DNA of 35,412 nucleotides from a virus. Shown one piece after another: positions 30,059 to 35,412 of the stretch; position 1 is the first letter of the stretch, and every line of letters starts with the position of its first letter. The notes beneath the pieces were generated by a model. The model was not told the DNA's origin. It saw only the letters and a list, made by a program, of their open reading frames with translations, and searched no databases. The stretch is from the IMG/VR virus record IMGVR_UViG_3300022562_001358, positions 1-35,412 of that record. One strand, given 5' to 3'. Position numbers and translations under genes: made by a program.

Positions 30059-33000
30059 GCGCCGCGGTCGCCGCGGCTTCGTCACAACCCGCGGTGAATA
30101 CCAGTGGAATGACGAGCAGCAACGCTACGTACTCGTAAAGCGCGAGGGATACGAGTACGACGGCCCGTGGGCGCTGGCGCACACCAACGCCGTTTTTGAG
30201 CAGCCAAACTGGCGCTTCCGGTACGACGACGGCACGTTATCGACCGCCACGTTCGCGGCTGCCCAGAACACCAATGCGAACAGCGGGCAATTCAGTCCGG
30301 GCAACAAGTTTCGCATCCGGTTCAATCTCGGCGACACGGCCAACGGTGACTCAAACAACACCGGTACGCCGACCATTCAGTACCGCGTCAACACCGGGGG
30401 CGGATTCGGTTCGTGGACCTCGCTGACCACGGCGTATCAGAACGGCATCCGGCTGACGAGTTCGGATAACTCGATCACGGACGGTGCGAACGACACGACG
30501 CAACGCCTGTCCACGATTACAGGATCGGTGTACCAGTCGGCGTGGAACGAGTACGACGACAATCAATCGTTGACCAGTCGCACGTACACCGACGATTACT
30601 GCGAATTTGAGTTCTGCCTGCAAGTCAACACGGGGACCGAGGGCAACGTCTACGAACTGCGCCTGCTCGATCCCACGGGGAACGTCCCCGACGTTCCGCC
30701 GTCGTCGGACGCGCAGTTCACGGTTAAAGCACCGCTGACCTGTTCTGGCACCCCGTCGATTGCATCGCCGACCGCAAGCGGCACCAGCACGATCACGCAC
30801 AAGATCACCGCTGCTGTCACGATGACGGCCGTTACGGCAGCGGGCGTGGCGATGCTCGCGCCGAAGGTCTGGTTGAACTCGACCGCGACACTTTCGGGTG
30901 CCACGCAGATGACGGTAACGGCATGGAATACTGCCGGTACGTCGATAACCTTCACCGACCCGTCGGGCGCACCGACCGGCTCCCTGCAGCTGGGCGTCGA
31001 GGCGCGTAACCAGGGCGGGGGCGAGGCGAATACCGGCTGGATAGCCGTAACGGTATCCGCGCCATCCGCGAAAACCGGGTCCGGTACACCGTCCATAGAC
31101 TCGCCAACCGCGAGCGGCACGGCAACGTATATCCATACGGACACGGGCGCCCCGTCGATAGATTCACCGACCGCCTCCGGCGTGTCCGCGTTTCTGCACG
31201 ACGCGACCGGGACGCCGTCGATAGAGTCGCCGACCGCCTCCGGCGCGGTCACCTACATCCATACGGACTCGGCCAGTCCGAGCATAGAGTCGCCGACCGC
31301 CTCCGGCGTGTCCGCGCTCGGCAGCATCCTGGAGGCCTCCGGCACCGTCCAGGCAGACTCGCCGACCGCCTCGGGCAGCGTTACATACGTTCATACCGAT
31401 AGCGCGACGCCGTCGATCGACGCGGTCACGGCGTCCGGCGTGTCGGCCTTCCTGCACGACGGGACCGGGACGCCCAGCATCGATGCGGTTACTGCATCAG
31501 GAACGTCGGTTCGGTTCCTTGCAGCCTCCGGCAGCCCGTCCATCGCCTCGCCGACGGCGTCAGGCGTTAGTGCCGAGGACCCAACCGTAACGCATTACAT
31601 GCTCGGCGCGGTCACAACCTCGTCGGCGCGGTTTGCCATCCGCTCGACCAGCGCGCCGCCGGCACTGCTGGTATCGACCAATTCGAACCTGTCCGCCCCG
31701 ACCACAACAGCCACCGGGACGCTGACAGCGGACTCGATGTACAAGTACGAAGCGACCGGCCTGTCGGCGAACACGACGTACTATTACGGTCACATTTTCA
31801 ACGAGAACCTGGGCTCGTTCACGACCGCACCGACCGGCCAGGCGAATTTCAGTATCGTGTTTGCGTCCTGTTCGCAGGACTCGTCCAATGCCGACACGTA
31901 TGCCCGCATGGCCGACCGCTCGCCCGCGTTTTTCATGCAGATGGGCGACTGGGGCTACCCGGATATAACGACCGACAACGATTCGCTTTACTACACGAAC
32001 TACAAAGCGAACCTGGGCCAGTCGAACCAACAGAACTTAATGAAAAACGTCCCGCTCGTTTACATGTGGGACGATCACGATTACTCGAACAACGACAGCG
32101 AGGCATCGTCGGCGGCGAAACCGGCCGCTTTAACGACCTATCGGAATTACGTCCCGCACTACGACCTGGTCTACGACACGACGCCCGACGCCGACCCAAT
32201 CACGCATACGTTTGTCTGGGGCGGAGTGCGCTTTGTCATGCTCGACCAGCGTTCTGCGCGGGTCTCGAGCGGAACCGCCGGCCTGGGTAAGCGCCTGGGA
32301 GACACGCAACGCGACTGGCTGATCGACCTTATCGACAATTTCACCGAGGAAGCGATGGTGATTTGTGTCGGTACTCCGTGGATCAACACCAGCGGAACGC
32401 AGGACGACTGGGGCGAAACGGGCGCGGCCAACGGTGAACGCGAGTTAATCGCGAACGCTATCGAGCGCAGGCGTGGGCGCGTTCTGATCGTTCACGGCGA
32501 TGCCCATATGATCGCGGCGGATGACGGGACCAACTCGTACTACTCGTCGTACACGCGATCGACCACCGGCCCGACCGTACTTTGCGCGGCTCCAATCGAT
32601 AACACGAACAGCACGAAGGGCGGGCCGTATAGCGAAGGAACGAGCGCGGCCGATACGAACCAGTACGGCGTCCTGGCGTTTACCTGGTCTGGCGGCAAGG
32701 TAACGGCGGCATTCACCGGCTACGACGTCGACGGCGCGTCCGAAACATCGGTGATGACGCTCAATACTCTGCTGGACGGCGAGATCCTCGCGGTAGGCAC
32801 ACCGTCTATACCGACGATCACGGCGTCCGGGGTCTCCGTGCTTGCCGGCAACCTTACGGCCAGTGGCACCCCGTCCATCGAATCGCCGACGGCGAGTGGC
32901 ACGGTAACGTACGTCCACACAGATACCGGCACCCCCAGCCTGGACGCGGTCACGGCGACGGGTCAGTCAGGTTTCCTCCAGGATGCTACCGGCACCCCAA

Positions 33001-33698
33001 GCACTGACGCGATCACGGCCAGCGGCAGCGTTACCTACACGCACAAGGACAGCGGCACCCCGGCGATCGACTCGCCGACGGCCACGGGCCAGTCCGGGTT
33101 CTTGCGGGGCGCCTCCGGCACCCCGAGCTCCGATGCAATCACGGCGTCCGGTTCGGTCACTTACATCCACACCGACGGCGGCACCCCAAGCATCGATGCG
33201 GTCACGGCGAACGGCGTATCGTCCCTGGCCGGTGAGGCGCTGTCGGCTTCCGGCACCCCGGCAATTGACTCGCCGACGGCCAGCGGTGCGGTAACGTATG
33301 TTCACACGGACAGCGGCACCCCCAGCGTCGATGCGATCACGGCGGCGGGCCAGTCGGGATTCTTGCAAGACGCGTCAGGCACTCCCAGTGTCGACGCGAT
33401 CACGGCAACCGGCGCGGTCACCTACGTTCACACCGACGGCGGTTCGCCGGCAATCGATGCCGTTACCGCGGCCGGTGTATCCGCGTTCCTGCACGACCTG
33501 TCAGGAACCCCGCTGATCGACACGATCACGGCAACCGGCACCGCAACGGTGACCGGGCTTAGAACCGCTTCAGGAACCCCGGAAATCCCGCAAATCGTGG
33601 CATCCGGCACCTCTATCGGGCCGCAAGTGCCAGGTGGGTCTGGCGGCGGATCGACCCTTCTCTACGCCCTCAATTGGTACGTTTTCCTGCGCCACTAA
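30039..33698 (+). CDS. Repeat-flanked PhoD-like metallophosphatase virion protein
   Basis: This 1219-residue protein starts at a GTG within the previous gene's end. Residues 1-235 are an N-terminal beta region (possible attachment). Residue 236 opens a single SGTPSIASPTASG repeat, followed by an Ig/IPT-like stretch to about 345. Repeat array 1 spans about 348-515. Residues about 518-915 are an FnIII-like lead plus a PhoD-type phosphatase/phosphodiesterase domain with MGDWGYPD (G636, D637), MWDDHDYSNND (D678-D681, N684-N685) and HGDAHM (H819, D821, H823), the metal and catalytic motifs of that family. Array 2 spans about 919-1196, and a hydrophobic tail LLYALNWYVFLRH ends the protein. The active site looks intact. 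A role in hydrolysing phosphoesters at the cell surface is inferred; substrate unknown. Confidence 0.84.
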   Translation: MSDDRYKRRGRRGFVTTRGEYQWNDEQQRYVLVKREGYEYDGPWALAHTNAVFEQPNWRFRYDDGTLSTATFAAAQNTNANSGQFSPGNKFRIRFNLGDTANGDSNNTGTPTIQYRVNTGGGFGSWTSLTTAYQNGIRLTSSDNSITDGANDTTQRLSTITGSVYQSAWNEYDDNQSLTSRTYTDDYCEFEFCLQVNTGTEGNVYELRLLDPTGNVPDVPPSSDAQFTVKAPLTCSGTPSIASPTASGTSTITHKITAAVTMTAVTAAGVAMLAPKVWLNSTATLSGATQMTVTAWNTAGTSITFTDPSGAPTGSLQLGVEARNQGGGEANTGWIAVTVSAPSAKTGSGTPSIDSPTASGTATYIHTDTGAPSIDSPTASGVSAFLHDATGTPSIESPTASGAVTYIHTDSASPSIESPTASGVSALGSILEASGTVQADSPTASGSVTYVHTDSATPSIDAVTASGVSAFLHDGTGTPSIDAVTASGTSVRFLAASGSPSIASPTASGVSAEDPTVTHYMLGAVTTSSARFAIRSTSAPPALLVSTNSNLSAPTTTATGTLTADSMYKYEATGLSANTTYYYGHIFNENLGSFTTAPTGQANFSIVFASCSQDSSNADTYARMADRSPAFFMQMGDWGYPDITTDNDSLYYTNYKANLGQSNQQNLMKNVPLVYMWDDHDYSNNDSEASSAAKPAALTTYRNYVPHYDLVYDTTPDADPITHTFVWGGVRFVMLDQRSARVSSGTAGLGKRLGDTQRDWLIDLIDNFTEEAMVICVGTPWINTSGTQDDWGETGAANGERELIANAIERRRGRVLIVHGDAHMIAADDGTNSYYSSYTRSTTGPTVLCAAPIDNTNSTKGGPYSEGTSAADTNQYGVLAFTWSGGKVTAAFTGYDVDGASETSVMTLNTLLDGEILAVGTPSIPTITASGVSVLAGNLTASGTPSIESPTASGTVTYVHTDTGTPSLDAVTATGQSGFLQDATGTPSTDAITASGSVTYTHKDSGTPAIDSPTATGQSGFLRGASGTPSSDAITASGSVTYIHTDGGTPSIDAVTANGVSSLAGEALSASGTPAIDSPTASGAVTYVHTDSGTPSVDAITAAGQSGFLQDASGTPSVDAITATGAVTYVHTDGGSPAIDAVTAAGVSAFLHDLSGTPLIDTITATGTATVTGLRTASGTPEIPQIVASGTSIGPQVPGGSGGGSTLLYALNWYVFLRH
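31080..31583 (+). repeat. Repeat array 1 before the phosphatase domain
   Basis: Eight imperfect copies of a unit of about 20 residues (about 60 bases), core SGTPSIDSPTASG, lie in tandem with a ninth isolated copy at 30744-30782. Tails alternate between a TYIHTD type and a hydrophobic SAFLHD type, making a rough 120-base double unit. Copies differ at many silent sites, so they are not a recent perfect expansion. Confidence 0.88.
32793..33630 (+). repeat. Repeat array 2 after the phosphatase domain
   Basis: Thirteen copies of the same unit follow the phosphatase. Variants alternate GTPSIDAVTATG and SGTPAIDSPTASG cores with TYVHTD and GFLQDA tails, again giving double units. The motif at the DNA level (ggcaccccgtc/agcatcgac) recurs, so recombination between copies is possible. 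The array ends just before the C-terminal hydrophobic segment. Confidence 0.88.
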
Positions 33699-33711
33699 GC
33701 CGTCCGGCTTA
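33696..33711 (+). terminator. Small hairpin at the end of the surface-protein island
   Basis: TAAGCC at 33696-33701 pairs with GGCTTA at 33706-33711 around GTCC, and includes the stop codon of the phosphatase gene. The following bases are A-rich (TAACAAATAG) but lack a T run. It is a weak terminator candidate in the correct place. Confidence 0.4.
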
Positions 33712-33724
33712 TAACAAATAGTTC

Positions 33725-33756
33725 TTGACACGGTAACGCTACGATGGGAGTATATG
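33725..33756 (+). promoter_or_regulatory. Putative sigma-70-type promoter
   Basis: TTGACA at 33725-33730 is a consensus -35 box. A -10 candidate lies within GAGTATATG at 33748-33756: GAGTAT at a 17-base spacing or TATATG at 20. The spacing is not decided by eye. It lies upstream of the short genes at 33794 onward, in the only sizeable gap after the island. Confidence 0.5.
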
Positions 33757-33793
33757 TCCACGGACACACCCAACGGAGCAAAAGGAGACTGAC

Positions 33794-34024
33794 ATGGGGT
33801 TCAGGCGCACAGTGGTCCGACATCGCACCGAGGGCGGCACGATAGTCCGCAAGGTCGTTCGTCACGGGCGCGACATTACGTCCGCCGACTTGCTCGACTC
33901 CCCGGTGATCGTGTTCGAGAACCAGGAGACCGGCGACATCGAATTGATATCCAGGTCGCTCGTCGTCGAGATATTCGTGGAGGAGGAAAATCCCCGATAC
34001 CAGACCTTTAGGAGACTGACATGA
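33794..34024 (+). CDS. Small hypothetical protein
   Basis: This 76-residue protein has a strong AAAGGAG ribosome-binding site. It is basic at the start (GFRRTVVRHRTEGGTIVRKV) and beta-rich later (SPVIVFENQETGDIELISRS) with a charged tail. No family is recognised. It is the first gene after the promoter at 33725 and overlaps the next gene by ATGA. Its start region shares fourteen identical bases with the start of that gene. Confidence 0.65.
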   Translation: MGFRRTVVRHRTEGGTIVRKVVRHGRDITSADLLDSPVIVFENQETGDIELISRSLVVEIFVEEENPRYQTFRRLT

Positions 34025-34182
34025 CTAACCCCGCCGCCGCCCTCAACGCCCTTCGCCGCCGGGTAGACCACATCTGCCCGGTGTGCGAGAAGGGATTCAA
34101 GGCTATCAAAAAGGCGGTCTACTGTTCTGAAGCATGCAAGCAGAAGGCTAAGTACAAGAGGAGCAAACAAAATGAGACCTGA
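34021..34182 (+). CDS. Tiny zinc-finger-like protein
   Basis: This 53-residue gene begins at the ATG overlapping the previous stop, with AGGAGACTGAC upstream. HICPVCEKGFKAIKKAVYCS followed by EACKQK gives C-x2-C and C-x3-C pairs about 12 residues apart, a zinc-finger pattern. The C-terminus is very basic (KQKAKYKRSKQ), consistent with nucleic-acid binding. No family is named. Confidence 0.68.
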   Translation: MTNPAAALNALRRRVDHICPVCEKGFKAIKKAVYCSEACKQKAKYKRSKQNET

Positions 34183-34447
34183 CATGAGATGCGGGTGCGA
34201 GGAGGGGCGCGACTGTACGAAAACGACGGTTTGCGCGCTGCAGGCAGCAGTTGAGGACGCAAGGGCGGAGGCCCTGGATAACGGGCCGTGGAAGCTGTGG
34301 TTTCGGGACGGGGTTCTGGTTGGGGTTCTCAGTGATGATTCGACCCACGACGTAGGGCTGCGGGTCGACGGCGACTTTGCGGATTACGACCAGAAGCTCG
34401 CCTACTGCGAGTGGCTGCGCGACCGCCTGAACGGGGAGGATGTGTGA
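34172..34447 (+). CDS. Hypothetical protein next to the methyltransferase
   Basis: This 91-residue protein starts at an ATG with GAGGAG upstream, overlapping the previous gene. Its first half has several cysteines (MRCGCEEGRDCTKTTVCALQ); the second half is acidic and helical (EDARAEALDNGPWKLWFRDG, QKLAYCEWLRDRLNG). No family is recognised. It overlaps the methyltransferase start by four bases. Confidence 0.63.
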   Translation: MRPDMRCGCEEGRDCTKTTVCALQAAVEDARAEALDNGPWKLWFRDGVLVGVLSDDSTHDVGLRVDGDFADYDQKLAYCEWLRDRLNGEDV

Positions 34448-35412
34448 GATACCTGTCCGTTTGTTCCGGCATCGAGGCCGCGACGGTTGCCTGGCCCGGA
34501 TGGGAGCCGGTGGCCTTCAGCGAAATCGAGAAATTCCCGTGCAGCCTGCTGGCGCACCACTATCCGAACGTACCGAATTGGGGAGACATGAATGAGTTCA
34601 GACAATGGCCCGACGCAGATATCGATGTTCTCGTCGGAGGAACACCGTGCCAGTCATTCTCAGTCGCGGGACTCCGGGCTGGGCTTGCTGACCCTCGGGG
34701 AAACCTTGCGCTCGTCTATCTTGCAATCGCTGAACGATACCGGCCCGCATGGCTGGTATGGGAGAACGTCCCCGGTGTCCTGTCAAGCGACGGAGGACGG
34801 GACTTTGGTGCCATTATCGGGGGGATGGTCGAACTCGGGTATTGCCCGTCCTGGCGAGTGCTTGACGCTCAGTACTTCGGAGTGGCCCAGCGACGCCGTC
34901 GTGTGTTCGTTGTCGCAAGTTTTGGAGACTGGCGACCTGCCGCGGAAGTACTTTTTGAGCCCGAAAGCCTGCGAGGGCATCCTCCGCCGAGCCGAGAAAC
35001 GGGGGAAGGAACTGCCCCCAGCCCTGAAAATGGCGCTGGCATCGGTCGTGAACTCGTCCCCGAAACCGTCGGCGCGCTGACCGACGGCGCGCACTGTGGC
35101 GGCGGCCTCAATGGGCAAGACGCCTACTCCGGGCGGATATTCCCGGTTGCCTTCAACTGGCAAAACGGTGGCGGCTACGGCAACGCCCACGAAGGACTCG
35201 GGATCAGCGAGGACCACGCCGGGCCGATGTCCAGGTCGCAGGTTCAGGCGGTCGCCTTCAAGCCGTCCCACTACACCCGAGGCACGACGGGCGGCGCACC
35301 CAGCGAGGTCATACCGACGCTGTTGGCTGGCGCGAAAAAGGGCGACCAGGAGCCGGTGATTGCCTACGGGCTGCGGGCCGAGGCCGCCGAACCCGGCGCG
35401 AAGCAGCAGACG
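34444..35412 (+). CDS. C5-cytosine DNA methyltransferase (3' end outside window)
   Basis: The frame is open from GTG 34444 (overlapping the previous stop codon) to the window edge, 323 codons with no stop, so the gene is partial. LSVCSGIEAATVAW at 4-17 is motif I (SAM binding). GGTPCQSFSVAG supplies the catalytic P68-C69-Q70, and WLVWENVPGVLSS carries E107-N108-V109. QRRRRVFVVAS, starting at residue 149, is motif VIII. A long Gly/His/Ala-rich segment from about residue 180 onward (GRIFPVAFNWQNGGGYGNA, SEVIPTLLAGAKKGD) precedes where the target-recognition part and motifs IX-X would be. Phage enzymes of this type protect phage DNA from host restriction; the sequence specificity cannot be read. 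Confidence 0.93.
   Translation, partial: MRYLSVCSGIEAATVAWPGWEPVAFSEIEKFPCSLLAHHYPNVPNWGDMNEFRQWPDADIDVLVGGTPCQSFSVAGLRAGLADPRGNLALVYLAIAERYRPAWLVWENVPGVLSSDGGRDFGAIIGGMVELGYCPSWRVLDAQYFGVAQRRRRVFVVASFGDWRPAAEVLFEPESLRGHPPPSRETGEGTAPSPENGAGIGRELVPETVGALTDGAHCGGGLNGQDAYSGRIFPVAFNWQNGGGYGNAHEGLGISEDHAGPMSRSQVQAVAFKPSHYTRGTTGGAPSEVIPTLLAGAKKGDQEPVIAYGLRAEAAEPGAKQQT

Noticed and set aside
31080-33630. Possible CRISPR array because of about 60-base repeats
   Set aside because: The repeats are in frame and protein-coding, imperfect and without unique spacers of fixed size; this is a tandem protein repeat.
1-35412. tRNA genes, integrase, attachment sites and insertion sequences
   Set aside because: No cloverleaf-like sequence, recombinase signature (R-H-R-Y or serine catalytic) or terminal inverted repeats with a transposase could be identified by eye.

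Overview
The window reads as a piece of a tailed bacteriophage genome. It is high in G+C, almost fully coding, and most genes overlap by an ATGA, TGATG or TAGTG junction. The gene order (small and large terminase, portal, scaffold, capsid, adaptor-like and nozzle-like proteins, four candidate internal or ejection proteins, fibre, tailspike, lysis genes) and the lack of a tape measure, sheath or tail-tube gene point to a short-tailed, podovirus-like virion. The host is probably a Gram-negative bacterium such as a pseudomonad-type proteobacterium, but this is inferred only from gene content (NinB/DUF1364-like genes, ERF plus YqaJ exonuclease, M15 peptidase with a 3TM-type holin). I see no integrase, tRNA, rRNA, CRISPR array or insertion sequence. 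A small HTH regulator at a divergent control region leaves a temperate lifestyle possible.

Layout. 1-241: leader with strong GC hairpins. 242-7115: packaging and head genes, with three small unknown genes, two of them zinc-binding, between portal and scaffold. 7125-9685: a four-gene cassette (GT4-like glycosyltransferase, SAM methyltransferase, zinc ribbon, GT2-like glycosyltransferase) bracketed by two large inverted repeats. 9689-16823: adaptor, connector, nozzle, GNAT-like and ejection-type proteins. 16813-20269: fibre and spike proteins. 20269-21737: lysis genes. 21752-24484 (minus strand): recombination operon with ERF annealing protein, YqaJ-family exonuclease and several small proteins. 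24485-24562: divergent control region. 24563-26222: HTH regulator, replication-type protein, NinB-like, DUF1364-like and VRR-NUC-like genes.

26249-33698 is a second, unusual surface-protein island. It holds small beta-rich structural proteins, a PAPS-type sulfotransferase, a secreted protein with a signal peptide, a LamG-like lectin and a 1219-residue protein in which an apparently intact PhoD-type metallophosphatase domain sits between two arrays of about 20-residue repeats. After a hairpin and a promoter, 33794-35412 carries small genes and the start of a C5-cytosine DNA methyltransferase that runs off the window.

The strongest candidates for something undescribed are the repeat-flanked PhoD virion protein, the sulfotransferase embedded in the same island, the hairpin-bracketed sugar/methyl cassette, and a pair of tiny RGWS-motif proteins bracketing the ERF/exonuclease genes. 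All assignments come from reading motifs and context by eye; no database search or structure prediction was run.
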